The translations under genes were made by a program, and so were the position numbers. The notes beneath the pieces were generated by a model. It searched no databases. It had not been told where the DNA came from and saw only the letters and a program-made list of their open reading frames with translations. Positions 10,098-22,737 of a DNA stretch of 64,000 bases are shown piece after piece (positions within the stretch are counted from its first letter, which is position 1; the number at the start of each line of letters is the position of its first letter). The stretch is from Fremontodendron californicum (taxonomy: Eukaryota; Streptophyta; Magnoliopsida; Malvales; Malvaceae): positions 18,664,501 through 18,728,500 of the forward strand of contig JAULJL010000027.1 of NCBI GenBank assembly GCA_030761205.1, given 5' to 3'.

Positions 10098-12996
10098 GTT
10101 AGATAAAAATTGGCTAAGTAAAAAAAAATCACAAAGGTAGAATAATCAATTTGACAAACTTAATTTTCCACAAGTGTGCTCAAGAGAGCATGACCTTGAA
10201 CCATTAATTGGCTCAAGTCATAATTTAAGTGGCATGAACATGAAATGCATGAAATAATGCAGCAAACATAATGCATGAAATGCATGGATTTAAACCTAAA
10301 TGTCATAAAAAAAATGCATGGCATTCATAAAGTAACCTAGACCTAAATGAACTTGCATGACATTTAATGTAACCTAGACCTAAAATATGCATGGCATTTT
10401 CACAAACACAAGGCATGCTTAATTCAAAAATCCAACCAAATATCATGCAAATGCAAAAACCTAACAACTAGCATGACAAAAAAAATGCAACACACAATGC
10501 AAAACATATGGAGTAGCCAAATGGCCTCAAGCTCCAACAAGCATGGCATTTTCACAAACACTTGGCATACTAGCATGAAAAACTAAGTCATAACACTTAA
10601 ATCATGCAAAAATCACACAAGCATTTTCACAAACACTTAATATACTAGATCTAAAACATGCTCAACTAGGATATAAAACAAGAATCATGCAAAGAATCAC
10701 ACAAGCATTTTCACAAACACCTAATATGCTAACTCTAAAACATGCTCAAATTTAAACAACATGAAAACAGAAAATTAAAATGCAAAAACATGATATCTAA
10801 GACATAAATGGAAACAAACAAAGCAACCAAATTAAAATATAACTCAAGAACATGAAATAACATAACATTTAAAACAAAAAAAAAAAGAAAGAAAATAGCA
10901 TAAACAATATGGTAAAATGAATCAACACAACAACTTAAAATAAATAATGTAGGCCATTTGGCCATGGTGAGTTTATTGTAAAAACAAAATGTAAATAAAA
11001 TATACTTAAGAAAGGAAATGAAGGAAGAACAAAAAACATTATTCTAAAATGAAAACTCACCAAGTAGAGATTAAAATAGCAAAAACAATAATAGAAAATG
11101 AAAGTGCAAGAGTTGGTGCTCAAGAGCAACCTCAAGAAGCTAATATTTCAAGCTTTTCTCTTCAAACTTTCCTTTTTTTTTCTAAACTTTTCTTTTTTGA
11201 TCTCAACCAAGAAGATAAAGACTAAGAAAAACTAAGAGAAATCAGCCAAAATGGAAAAGAAAAAATCAAAATCTGCTTGTGCTCTAGGGCTGGCAGAAAA
11301 TGGGGTATATATGGACTCCAAGATGTTGTCATTTTTGTGTAACCTAATTTTAATCAAATGGCCAATAATTCAAGATGAAAAGTCATGAAATTACCACCCT
11401 TAGATTAGCATCTCAGCCCTCTCAAATTACAGCTATCCAAGAAAAATGTTGACATCTTTCTTAACCTATGTGGTTTAATCACCATGGTTTGATCAAAAAG
11501 AATGGTTAACTAACTCTTGATTTTTAACCACTTGATTGAAAAAAAAAATAAAAAAATTAGAAGCTTCCTCCTTTCTTTGGGCTTGGGCATGCCAGCACTT
11601 CTCTTTTCCAGCCCAACTCTGATTTTTTGAAGGGCAAAAAAAAAGCCCTTTTCGGTTGCTTGGGTGAAATGACCATTTTGCCCCCCGGATGCAAGTAAAT
11701 ATCAAACGGACTCCAAATTCAATTTTTATTTTTTTTAATACTTCCAAAATAATAAAATATTGAGTTCTGGAAGTTTTCAAAATTATCCGAGTCCGTTTGT
11801 TATTTATTTGGATTTTTTCTTCCCAAAAATGCCATTTTATGCCCCTACATTTTACCATTTTTTAAACGAGCTCCAAATCAAGATTTTTCTTCACCAATCT
11901 CTTCAAAATAATTAAAAAGTGTGATCTTGAAGTTTTCATAATTGTTGGAGCTCATTTGGTATTTTTTAGGGATTTATCGGCTTGAATTACTGCATAGGAG
12001 GCCCGGGATTTGGCCATTTTGCAAACGAACTCGGAATCAAGATTTTCTTTAGCCAATCTCTTCCAAATAATTTCAAAATGATATTTTCCAAATTTCAGAA
12101 TTTTTGGAGTCCATTTGCTATTTTTCCGGGATTTTCCTTTTTGAATTACTGCATAAGAAGCCCGGGATTTGGCCATTTTGCAAACGAACTCGGAATCAAG
12201 ATTTTCTTTCGCCAATATCCTTCAAATGATTTAAGAATGAGATTGACAAATTTTCCATAATTTTCGGAGTCCATTTGCTATTTTTCCCAAATTTTTCTAA
12301 TTTTGCCCTTTTACCTCCGAAACCCGGTTTTGCTCAAAACAAATCCGATTTTCAGATTTTCTTCAATCTGAGCCTTGGGCAATCCTTTTTAACCATTCTT
12401 CATCCATTGGGGGCTTTGGTCTTACCAAGTCGGGCCATTTCTGTGATTCTTCCCGATTTCACCGAAATCCACTAAAAACCCTAATTCTCGGTTTTCTCCT
12501 GGATTGACTTTTTTTTTCGGTTTTTCTTGCAAGTGACTTCTCCATTACCCGTAGTCAGTGCTTATCTTTCATTTGGAACCTTCAATTTTGACCAGTTTGA
12601 TCGTTTAAGCACTTTTCCCCAAATTTCTCGGATTAGGGTTTCTTTTCTACTGAATCTCCAAATCCCAACTTCCGAACTCCATGTCTTTCAATGTAGAACT
12701 CGGATTATCAAAATTCTTTCGCCATTTTTCAATTGAAATTAAAATCTTGATTTTGAAAGTGGGTTGATTTTTTCAGTAGTTGAGTTTTTGGGGTTGACTT
12801 TTTTGAGGTTGACTTTTTTCGGGGTTGACTTTTTTCGAGGTTGACTTTTTTCAAGTTTGACTTTTTGTGCTCGCCCTCTTAAAATAAGTCTCGGAGTACC
12901 ACCTGCAGGATGAAAAGAGTCTTTTTACACTCGGAAACATCAATATAGGAAGAAAACATACCTGTTTAGTGGTCCGGACAAAATTAGGTGTCTACA
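10098..12996 (-). mobile_element. Tat/Ogre-type LTR, copy F1, right part
   Basis: Resumes F1 after element A and matches 55239-57958 of F2. On the minus strand the LTR would begin tgtagacacctaattttgtc at 12996, the usual start of Tat/Ogre LTRs. No polypurine tract lies next to it, so this is either the upstream LTR of an element that continues left of the window or a solo LTR. Up to about 11500 it is A-rich with many atgcatg-type words. It holds no credible gene. Confidence 0.75.
11690..12330. repeat. ~159-bp tandem repeats inside F1 LTR
   Basis: Four diverged units are recognised from the landmark cgaactcc/cgagctcc at 11708, 11868, 12026 and 12185 (spacings 160, 158, 159). Shared words include ggatttggccattttgcaaa and ccaatctcttcc. 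F2 has the same array with spacings 157-159, so it predates the split of the two copies. Confidence 0.8.
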
Positions 12997-13076
12997 ATCA
13001 TCTCATGATATTATTCCAATATAGTATAGTCAACGCAATTCACTTTGCACATCTATATGTCAAAGTCGACTACTAC
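12997..13076 (+). other. 80-bp fragment, probably inner 3' end of element E
   Basis: Short non-coding piece between the end of the F1 LTR and element D. D's right flank (40991) runs into a polypurine tract and an Athila-type 3' LTR, so this stretch is probably the sequence immediately upstream in that element. No motif is visible in it. Confidence 0.45.
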
Positions 13077-13993
13077 TGATGAGAACCAAGCTGGTATTGG
13101 ACTTCAAGATCCATTGCATGTTCCTATTGGGCCTATTACAAGGTCAAGATACAATAAGCTCAAGGAAGCTATGCAAGGATTGGTAAAAAGGACTTGGGAA
13201 GAATCTATAAGTCTTTTAAGCAATGTCAATCCATTCAAGTTGGAATGCTTGAATGAGGAAGACCAAGAATTGGTCCATGTGATCCAAGCTTCACATGATG
13301 GGCCATAGAGGAATTCAAGGGGGCGGCAATCTTAATGAATTAGTGGGCCTATTTTTTTAGTTCATTATCTAATATGAAGTGGGGACTAATTCATTAATGA
13401 TATGGCGCCTAAATTAGAAGCTTTAGTTGGGTCTTTTAATTACTTAGGCTTTTGGGCCTGATTTATGTATTATGTCCATTAGGCTTGTGAGGTCTATCTT
13501 CATTAAACTTGTTGGACATCCTTTTAATTTAATTAGGTTTGGGCTTGAGCTTGTTCAACCCATAGTTAAGCTTTCATTTAATTATGTAAGTAGTAAGCCT
13601 TGGCAGCCAAGGAGTTTCATTTGTACTAGGAGTTCTTAGGCTAGTTGAATTAGGGTTAGTAGGGAGGCTATAAATACCTTTGTTTAGCCATCTACTTCAG
13701 CAACCATTATTAATCTATTGAGTTGAATTTTATTCAGGTGAGTATTTACTCTTTTTAGTTCTTGGCAGAACTTAGGAACTTATCAAAGAATTCTTTCTTT
13801 GTAGCGTTCAACCTATCAAACTTAGGTTCTTGAAACGAGAGTTCTTAGGGTCTAGCTTACATGCTTAATCTAGGTTCTTTGAAATAGGCTTTCTAAGGGT
13901 TTAAGTTTTTTTTGCCTGAATCTTGGCTTTTCTAGGTTAGGTATTTCAATTTGTTAGTGGGTTCAAAGGGTTTAACCCCTAGGTTTCACATCA
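13077..13993 (+). repeat. 5' LTR of element D (917 bp)
   Basis: Starts tgatgagaacc and ends cacatca. Its first ~230 bp is coding-like (DENQAGIGLQDPLHVPIGP...), being a copy of the pol C-terminus that overlaps the 3' LTR. TATA box ctataaatacc at about 13668-13678. The partner is 40114-40990, about 40 bp shorter through small deletions. Confidence 0.88.
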
Positions 13994-13995
13994 GT

Positions 13996-14008
13996 TGGTA
14001 TCAGAGCC
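13996..14008 (+). promoter_or_regulatory. Primer-binding site, tRNA-iMet type (element D)
   Basis: tggtatcagagcc starts two bases after the LTR end and is the standard complement of initiator methionine tRNA used by chromoviruses and many other plant LTR elements. Confidence 0.93.
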
Positions 14009-14881
14009 TAGGCTTCCAATAAGGTTTTTATAGTTATCACTTTGATTTGTTGTTTGTTACATCTTTTTGGGGTTTCAGATACTATCACAGTAAAATCAAT
14101 AACAAGATTTTGGGGTTTTAGGCATTCTTGTCTTGGGGTTATAGCTTTAGGCATTCTTACCCTGGGTTATAGTTTTTAGGCAGTCTTGCTTTGGGGTTTC
14201 GTTTCTTGTAATTGAATCAAATCAATCTAACAAGATTTTTAGGGTTTCAGCATTGTTGTCTTAGGGTTATAGCTTTACGTATTTTTCCTAGGGTTATAGT
14301 TTTTAGGCAGTCTAAGTTTGGGGTTTCAGTCTTGAAAAGTGGTTTAAATCAAGATTTCGTTTCTTGAATTCTTGATCAATTAAAACTTCTTCTTATTGAT
14401 TCTTGATCCGAATCTTGAAAAAAAAAATTCAAGAATTCAGAGGGGTATTCGAACAGTCCCAAGAAAGAAAAAAGAAGTTCATCCGAGATTTCAAGAAAAT
14501 CAAGAATCTCGTTCTTGAGAAAAAAGAAAAGTGTTCGAACAGCAAGAAAAAGAAAGAAAGATTCGAAAAAGATCAAGGGAAGTAGGAAAGATTTGAATTC
14601 TTGGTCATCTTGTTCTTGATTTTTTACTTGTTTTACCTTCTTACTAATTGTTTCTTGTTTTTGAGTCTTTTCCTAAGTATAATTAAGCAAGTGGAGTTCT
14701 TGAAGAGTTCTTCTAGTTCCTAAAGAACCTGAAAGAGGAAATAGAGTGGTAAAAGGCAAGAGTAAGTAAGTTTATAAAATAAAAAGCCTAAAAGAGTGCA
14801 AACAAGAGTTGGAGTGATATCTTAATTGAGTGTAAACACTAAGGGAGTGTGTGAGTTGATTTTTATCACTAACATTTTGTT
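14009..14881 (+). other. Leader of element D with ~130-bp direct repeat
   Basis: Untranslated leader. A unit starting aacaagatttt and containing ggttatagcttta and ttaggcagtct occurs at about 14101 and again at about 14231. Downstream is an a-rich stretch (14410-14590) with a lysine-rich open frame that has no ATG and no counterpart elsewhere. I do not call it a gene. Confidence 0.6.
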
Positions 14882-16242
14882 TTGCAGCAACTTCAAATAT
14901 CTCACCATAGTGAATCATCACACAAGAGGGATGAAAATCCATCCTTTACATGGAGAGCTATGCAACAACAGTTTAAGATGATGAATTTTGCGATGGCACA
15001 GATGTCAGATAAGATAGAGAGTCAATCAGCAGCCATTCAAAACCTACAAGGTGGGCGAGATAGACGGGCTAGGCGAGAGCCTAGTATTGTTGATGAACAT
15101 GATATAGAGGAGGCAGATGATAAAGAAGTTGATATGCGTAGACCTAGATGAGTTAGGCATGGAGGAAGGCCTAGGAGAAACACTAGGGATCATGATTGGG
15201 AAAATAGAGAAGATAGGAACCTTGGGAATATTAAAATGAAAATTCCACCATTCCAAGGTAGAACTAATCCTGAGGTGTATTTAGAGTGGGAGAAGAAGAT
15301 AGAGTTCATCTTTGATTGTCACAACTATTCGGAAGAGAAGAAGGTGAAGTTGGCAGTCATGAATTTACTAATTATGCCATAGTTTGGTGGGATCAACTAG
15401 TAACTAGTAGGAGGAGAAACCATGAAAGACCTATAGAGACATGGAGGGAATTGAAAGCTCTCATGAAAAGGAGGTTTGTACCTAGCCACTATTATAGGGA
15501 CCTTTACCAAAAACTTCAAAACCTTACCCAAGGGTTTAGGAGTGTAGAGGATTACTATAAGGAGATGGAGGTGGCTATGACTAGAGCCAATGTAGAGGAG
15601 GATCGGGAAGCCACCATGGCTAGATTTTTTAGTGGCTTACATAGAGACATAGCCAATGTTGTGGAGTTGCAGCATTATGTGGAGGTAGAAGACATGGTGC
15701 ACATGGCTATGAAGGTGGAGAGGCAATTGAAAATAAAGGGGGCCGCAAAGTATTCTTCGGTTTCTAGCACTCCTTGGAAACCAAAGTGGGACAAAGACAA
15801 GGCTGTTGTCAAGGGCAAAATTGAACCACCAAAGAGGAAAGAAGAGAGCACTAGCAAAGACAAACCCAAGGTATTTCAAAATTCCAATTCTTCAAGGAAT
15901 AGGGATATTAAATGCTTTAAATGTTTGGGTTCAGGCCATATTGCATCTCAATGTCCAAACAAAAGGGCGATGATCATGCATGCTAATGATGAAGTTGTGA
16001 CTGAAAGTGAGGATGATTGTGATGACATGCCGAAATTGGAGGATGCTAGTGATTGTGTTGGTGATGATGCTGACTTGGACTACCCCGTGGAAGGTAAATC
16101 TCTTGTTGCTAGGCGTGCTTTGAATGCACAAATTGAAATAGATGATGTAGAGGAACAAAGGGAAAACATTTTTCATACTAGATATTTTGTGAACAATAAA
16201 GTATGTAGTATGATAATTGATGGGGGGAGTTGCACAATGTAG
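14882..16242 (+). pseudogene. Gag of element D (broken)
   Basis: Structural protein of the retroelement particle. The first segment (14882-15151) ends at a TGA. The reading continues in the same frame (PPFQGRTNPEVYLEWEKKIE), then a frameshift near 15345 leads into the long segment ending at 16242. That segment carries the retrotransposon Gag domain (WWDQLVTSRRR ... WRELKALMKRRFVP) and one CCHC knuckle (CFKCLGSGHIASQC) near 15913-15954. At least one stop and one frameshift make it non-functional as is. Confidence 0.85.
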
Positions 16243-16715
16243 CTAGTAATACCTTAGTAGAAAAGTTGGGTTTACCTATTCTTAAACATCCTAAGCCTTA
16301 CAGATTGCAATGGTTGAATGATTGTGAGGAGGTTAAGGTGAATAGGCAAGTAAGGGTAGCTTTTACTATTGGGAGGTATAATGATGAGGTGCTTTGTGAT
16401 GTAGTGCCTATGCATGCTGGCCATCTATTGTTGGGGAGGCCATGGCAGTATGATAGGAGGATTACACATGATGGGTTTAGGAATAGATACAGCTTTGTAA
16501 AAGATGGCAAAACCATCAACATTGTTCTTTTAACACCAAAGCAGGTCTATGAAGACCAAATGAAATTGAAATCTGTTTTTGAGAAAAAAGAATTCAGTGT
16601 GGCCGAATCTAATGAGGAAAAAATGAGAGAACAAAAAAAAAAAGAGAGATTGTTCGAAAAAGGGGAGGAGAAAGAAAGTGACAAAAACAGAGAAGTGGCT
16701 GAAAAAATAAGGTGA
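16180..16715 (+). pseudogene. Retropepsin region of element D (broken)
   Basis: Aspartic protease of the polyprotein. The catalytic segment reads MIIDGGSC (about 16210-16233) at the end of the gag frame, and a frameshift at about 16238 moves the rest to another frame. There VASNTLVEKLGLP, VVPMHAGHLLLGRPWQ and NRYSFVKDG are typical of this gypsy clade. A lysine/glutamate-rich linker follows toward RT. Confidence 0.8.
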
Positions 16716-16985
16716 TGCCACAAGAAAGAAAAGCAAAAACAAAGATGAGCTTTTATGCAAAAGAGAGTGAGGTTAACAAGGTTTTTTTAGAAGATCAGCC
16801 CATGATCTTCCTTGTTTATAAAGAATCATATCTTAATCTTGATGAATCTAACCAAGCTCTTCCTAGTGTTGCTATTTCTTTATTACAGGAATTTGAAGAG
16901 TTATTCCCAGATGAGATGCCAAGTGGGTTGCCTTCCATAAGAGGCATTGAGCATCAGATTGATTTTGTACCCGGAGCAGTCATTT
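16712..16985 (+). pseudogene. Linker and N-terminal edge of RT, element D (cut by C)
   Basis: Contains FEELFPDEMPSGLP and GIEHQIDFVPGAVI, the segment that precedes the RT palm in gypsy elements. It is cut after GAVI by the insertion of element C. The frame resumes at 37030 with PNQPAYRSNPEETKELQRQV, and joined across the insertion site this is a normal gypsy RT entry. Confidence 0.85.
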
Positions 16986-18799
16986 TGATAAGTGCTTAAT
17001 TTCATACATTTTCCTATTTACTTTCCTTATACTTTGTGCTTTGATTCTTACTTCCTTGACATTTTACTAGGTTTTTATGCTTTGTAGGTATTTTGGAGGA
17101 GATGAAGTCAAAACATGTCAATTAGGATGTTAAAGAGCTTACAAAATCACAATCACAAGATGGAAAAAGAGTTGGGAGTCAAGAAGATCAAATTCTTGGT
17201 GCAAAGCAAGAAGACAGATTTGACCTCTCGAGCTTGTTTCTAAGAAAACATGATGTTAGACTCTTTATTCGAAGAAACTTCCTTCTTGTCTTTTGAATAT
17301 CACTTGATTACCTTTCCAACGGTTGGTCATGGGCCTAAATCGGATAATAAATGTCATCTAAATCGGCATTGGAATATCTCCCTAAACAACCCTAGTGGCA
17401 AAAAATACCCTAGCTGCAAATCACATTTTTTTCTTAATACCCTAGCTGACATTTGTGTTTATCCTTGTCAAAGAAGGATTAGTGGCTGTCAACTTGCATT
17501 AATTGCATTAATTGCAAGTATCCTTCCTTAAAGCTAATCCTAGTCAAAGTAGGAGAATTAAATCAGCCAAGACTTTCCTTCCTTACACTTACTTTGGCTG
17601 CAAGAATATAATCTCTCTTCATTAAAGAGTGCTTTAACTAAAACTTTCCTACTTTATTCAAACTTGGCTGCCACGGCTTATATCTTTCCTTAAAACATAA
17701 AAGTCAGCCACTTTTCCTTAACTTTAGCCACAAGTCAGCATTTATTGAAGGGAGACAGCTAAAATTCACTTGTTTGATGCCCTAGCTATTGCCTATAAAT
17801 AGAGATCAAAGGGGCAAACGAAATTGACACTTCTCCAAGCATCAAAGTTCTGATTTCTTCTTTGTTTATTTGTTTTTGAGAGAGCAAGAGGCTGGATAAT
17901 TAATATTCTTCTTATTCTTCTTTCTTTCTTTTATTTTCTTCTTAGTTTCTCTTTAATTTTATGTTTATGTTTGCAATGCCTATGCTAGGCTAAACTTTTA
18001 TTTGGTTAAGGGTGATTCCAAAGCCCTAGACATGTTATGTAATTAATTTTCAGAATCTATCTATCATTGTTTTCTATCAAAGTTGCTTATGTTCTTCCAT
18101 TAAAATTGTTCATGATGATGTTTTGATTTGTTAAGGTGGCCAACTAGATAAATCTTGATAATTGTCTAATGCTAGTTTAGGAGTCTTGATCCGTGTAATT
18201 GTCTTGATTTTCTATTCATAAGTAGCAATTTGTGATTAATGATTATGGTCAAGTTTTCAATAATTGCAAAGTGGAACATAACCTAAGTTGAACAATCCGA
18301 GCTTATGTGTTTGTTGCTTAGATCAACCTATCTTTCTCATAATAAAGCTGCTATTAAATTGAACTTAGAGAGCTTATTCTAGGTTGTTTGATAGTTAGAG
18401 ATTAAATAGAGAGCTTGTTCTATTTAACGACGAACTAAGGAAAGATTGGGGTAACAGAGCTTGTTGTTATCTACGGTTGTTAACTTTGATAGCTAATTAA
18501 TGTTGATAGATATGAAATTGATTCTTAATGATGTCTAGTGGTGGAGAATGAAACCTTAACCATATTTTTCATATTTGATTCTTCTTAATTACTTGTTTTC
18601 TCATTCTTATTGTTAACTTTAGTTTAAATCTGATTTCAAAATCCCCTTTACTTTTGTTTACTTGTTTTTAAGTGATAAGCAATTAACTTATAAACTAAAA
18701 CCCAATCCCTGAGGACTCGACCCTTGCTAATCACTATACTCTACAATTGATTCTTTTTAATTGCAAGGTTAAATAAGATACACTCTTTTGAGTGCATCA
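16986..18799 (+). repeat. 5' LTR of element C (1814 bp)
   Basis: Starts tgataagtgctta and ends gagtgcatca, with TATA box tataaatag at about 17794-17802. The same family is seen as the E LTR (41020-42757) and the H LTR (61316-63124), and its downstream half is shared with the LTRs of element A. Confidence 0.93.
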
Positions 18800-18805
18800 A
18801 GTTTT

Positions 18806-18822
18806 TGGAGCCGTTGCCGGGG
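18806..18822 (+). promoter_or_regulatory. Primer-binding site, tRNA-Asp type with one change (element C)
   Basis: tggagccgttgccgggg differs from the perfect form in elements A, B and G at one base (a for c at position 4). The change fits decay after insertion. Confidence 0.85.
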
Positions 18823-18906
18823 ATTGCTTTCTTTAGTTTATTAGTTTATTGGTTTATTCTTATTTTCTGTTCTAATTATTTACTTTCTTATATTTTTTAT
18901 TAGTGA

Positions 18907-19182
18907 ATGTTCCAAGCTCTCGAAAAAGACTTAAGACTTAGGAGAATTCGGGAATTTATAACTTCTCACCAACAACCAATCGAGGAGTTGATCCAAAACA
19001 TCCAAGAGGAGCAAGGAGAGATGGCAGCAGCTGACAATCAAACTCTCAAGGATCTAGCCGTTCCAGACTTGGGACAACAACCATTATGCATTGAATATGC
19101 TAATCTTGAGGTAGCTTTTGAGCTAAAATCTGGTTCGATTCATCTTCTCCCAACTTTTCATGGTTTTGCAGGAGAGGATCCA
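18907..19182 (+). pseudogene. N-terminus of Gag, element C (cut by B)
   Basis: Starts with ATG at 18907 and reads 92 residues to GFAGEDP, where element B is inserted. Joining 19182 to 29247 continues the frame as NKHLKEFHVV, the usual Athila Gag core, which proves that B interrupts this gene. Confidence 0.88.
19178..19182. repeat. Target-site duplication of element B (atcca, left)
   Basis: atcca at 19178-19182 is repeated exactly at 29242-29246 beyond the other LTR. Confidence 0.93.
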
Positions 19183-20682
19183 TGATGGAGACTCAATTAA
19201 GAGTTGTAAACCCAAGTGCAGGTTATGTTCAAGTAATAAATTCTCGGGTGTCCGAGGTCGAACCACAGGGAAGCGTATTAGTAAGTATAAGTTTATAAAT
19301 ATATAAGACAAAGAAAGTAAACAAGATATTAGGGAATCAACAACAAAATAAGATAAACAAGATATTAGAGAACAAAATAAACAAAATATAAAAGAAATTA
19401 AACAAGATATAAAAAACAATAAGAAAAGATGTTGAGGTTAGAGAATCCACTCTTGGTGTTATGCTAAGATTAATCTTGTTTTATTACACAATTGAAATCC
19501 ACACATAAAGGAGGTTCCAATCGGAAGGTTTAGCAATTCAGTCCAAATTGTCCAACGTCTATAGCATATGATATTATGTTCATTTGGTGTCCTCAAAACT
19601 CATAAAAAGAGTCCAAGCATTCCTTATGCCAAGGTATATGTCTACAACAAATCAAGGTTATGAAACCAAGCATTTACTGTGCCATTTTCCTTGTCAATAA
19701 TGAATCAAGATCCCTACTTTGTAAGTATGATTTTAAACCAAAAGAAAATATTATCTATACTAGTGTTTATAAATGATGATTCATTTTAGCTCATGTTTAA
19801 GAGACTAACCTTAGCATTTACCAAGAGCTTCACCTCATCACCTCAACAATATGATTAGCAACACATACTAGATATGAACAAAATGAAAAGAAATGTAAGA
19901 AGCATAAGTAAATAAAAAAAGGAAACTAGAGAAAGGAAAGAAGAAGAAAACTTAGAGAATTTTATTACAATGGCTAATATCCTACCAATCTATCTTTAAT
20001 GCTCATCCAAGGCCCTCTATTTATACACATTTTGGAGAGCTAAATGACAAGAGACAAGCTTTATAAATTTCAAAGGTAGGTATAATAGGTGGGTGCATTT
20101 TTCTAACAATTTTCGTCATATTGTATGACAATTCTGATCAGCCAGCTTTATGGTCGATTTTGTCAATGTTGGAGGCTCGATCTGATCAAATGGTATTCTA
20201 GAAATATATACCCCTATCAGTTACGGATCCATAGCCGTTGGAATCAGATCATTTGCTCATGTGGATCGGAAGATATGGTCAAAATACCAAAACAGGTCAG
20301 CACAGACGTCATTGCACATCAGCCAACTTGATGGTCGATTTCGCTAGGGAAAACGACTCCGTTTCAAGAAGTGTAAAACATGAAAAAGATAGATATGCCT
20401 CTTAACTTTGCACTGTAAAAAATTCAGCCTTATTGCTTCGGTGAAACTCCAGATATAGCGGATATGGAAAAAGGTGTCGAAATTGGAACTGAACTGGATT
20501 TGCCCTTAATTGTTGATTTAACCTAGTAATCTGAAATCACTCAAAGAAACTCGTGAAAAACACCAAATTACATAAAAATATAAAATATCATAAACACAAT
20601 TAGACTAAGCAATAATAACTCGTATTTGACACAAAACAATAATAAAACATAACTAAGAACTATATAATTATACGAGTTATCA
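19183..20682 (-). repeat. 3' LTR of element B (1500 bp)
   Basis: On the plus strand it runs from tgatggagac to gagttatca. TATA box on the minus strand near 20014-20025 (gtgtataaatagaggg). Equal in length to the LTR at 27742-29241. Confidence 0.93.
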
Positions 20683-22737
20683 CACCCCCACACTTAGATT
20701 GTTGCTAGTCCCTAGCAACGACTCAATAAAAATAAAATAAGAAAATCTAATCTAATCCATTTTCGTTGGAAATCACGGTGGCACTTAGCATGTGACACAA
20801 ACCCCTAGGTGTCCCTAGTGGACGAGTTTAGTCTCGTGAGGGTTTGCTAGAACGATACCCACAAACATTGAAAAACTAAAATATAAGTAAACTACATACA
20901 CTAAAAATATTTACTCCTAATCCTTTCAATATAAATTAGAGACAATCTTTGAACAAGTCTTATAAACTAATCAATAGCTCAAAGAATTTCACAAAAATTC
21001 ATGCTTGAATGTAAATAAATGAGTTAAGCCAATATTAACATAACATATTTCAATCAAAATAATGCATATTCGACTTAATCTCAACTTCTCACTATACTCT
21101 CATGATTTTCACTCTTTAAAGTAGTGATAAAGTGTTTACACTCAATCAATCTCATGAAAACAGTTCTACCATATGCTTGCTTGTCCACCTATTCTCCACT
21201 ATTTAGATCATACAACTTCATAAATGAAGAGGTCTTTTTTCAAGGTTGTAATGGGGCCAAAGGATTATAATGTAGTTAAAGAACAAAAGGATAAAGATAT
21301 CACAAAGGTTCCAAAGAGTTCATAGAGTTTAGAGACATAATAAGATCATACAAATAAAACTTCTCAAAACTCTTATAAAGCACATAATAACATAGGCTAA
21401 ATATTCATGTTGAGCCTTTGCTTCATTCTAACCAACTTTGTAACATCTTTTTCTTTACTTTAACTAGAAGTTCAAGAGAAGATTTTTTTTTTTTTTAATA
21501 TGGGAATGTATTTGACAATGATCCCTTTCTTTTTCTCTTGACTTTTGCCTCTCTCCTCCCCCACACTTATCTTTCGTTCTAACCCAAATTTTCAAAAAGT
21601 ATCCCTTGTTTTTGCAATATGTCTCAAAATATATAATCCATCTTTAGAACAAGGGTAAGGATATAAGTATATTTAGGCTAGGTGTAAGTTCTGGTTACCA
21701 ATAAAATAGCATATTTAATGTAGGCTCAAATTGGCTCACTAGTGGGGATGTTCTCTTAGAACATTAATAATGGATGGCTGTTTGGCTCTGGTTATAATCC
21801 TAATGCCTCTATCATATTCATGTTGTCACATGAATCAATATAGTCTCAAACGGTTTAAAGCAAGTTCTAGAGAATCATGTAATCATAAGAGCACTCAAGA
21901 AAGAAATTAGATTGATTTGTATAATGCATCAATCATTATAGGCTCAAAAACTCACAAGGATGATTATACAAGTCAGATTAAGTCTAAACATGCTTCTTTC
22001 TCAATCAACATATCATATTAACATTGGCTCATAAAAAGGTTGACATCAAGCTCAATTCTCATGAAAATCTTCTCACTAATAAATCTGTTTTAGACTTATG
22101 CAATTCATATCTCATCATTGTATTAAAAAGGAACTAGAACACATTAAAAAAATAATAATAATAATAAAGACTCATAAAAAAAAATAGTAGACAAAAATAA
22201 AAGAAATCCTAAATCGTTCCCCCCACACTTAATTCTTACATTGTCCTCAATGTAAGTCTATTAACCCAAATGAAAGAATCATGTGTAAGAGAAAAGAACT
22301 AATAACATAAGAATAGGAATAACTAAGACTCAAAACAAAACAAACTCATGCAACCTAAATAATCCTAAAATACTTAACAAAAATTAACAAGTAAACATAA
22401 AAATATTAAAATCAAACTGACAAGGTATGTCTCAAGTCTCCCTTACTCAGACCTTGTTCAGAATGAATACTTCTAAATTGCTTAAAACACAACAAACTTT
22501 TTTTTTTTGAAAGAAGAAATCAAACTGACAAGGTATGTCTCAAGTCTCCCTTACTCAGACCTTGTTCAGAATAAATACTTCTAAATGGCTTAAAACACAT
22601 CAAATATATATATTTTTTTAAATTAGCAAAATATGTCCCTTACCCCTTACTAAAGGTAGAATTTAGGAGATATTACCTGCAGAGGTTGCTAACCACTTAT
22701 TATAACTGAGACACAACAAACAAAATGTTAGATAATG
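20683..22737 (-). other. Non-coding 3' region of element B
   Basis: No credible gene in 2.05 kb. On the minus strand it ends with a perfect hairpin (gttgctag / ctagcaac at 20701-20719) followed by the polypurine tract aagtgtggggg (plus coordinates 20685-20695). A second hairpin with 9-bp arms (cttacattg / caatgtaag, 22235-22256) is followed by a similar G-rich tract. The 64-bp direct repeat is present twice near 22410-22581. Confidence 0.78.

Noticed and set aside
10735..11135. Hydrophobic minus-strand frames in the F1 LTR
   Set aside because: At-rich LTR sequence gives Phe/Leu-rich frames by composition, and the F2 copy does not keep them.
13045..13308. A possible short gene (DENQAGIGLQ...)
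   Set aside because: It is the pol C-terminus copied into the 5' LTR of D, with no independent start.
14403..14585. A lysine-rich open frame in the leader of D
   Set aside because: Low-complexity a-rich leader, no ATG, no counterpart; composition alone explains it.
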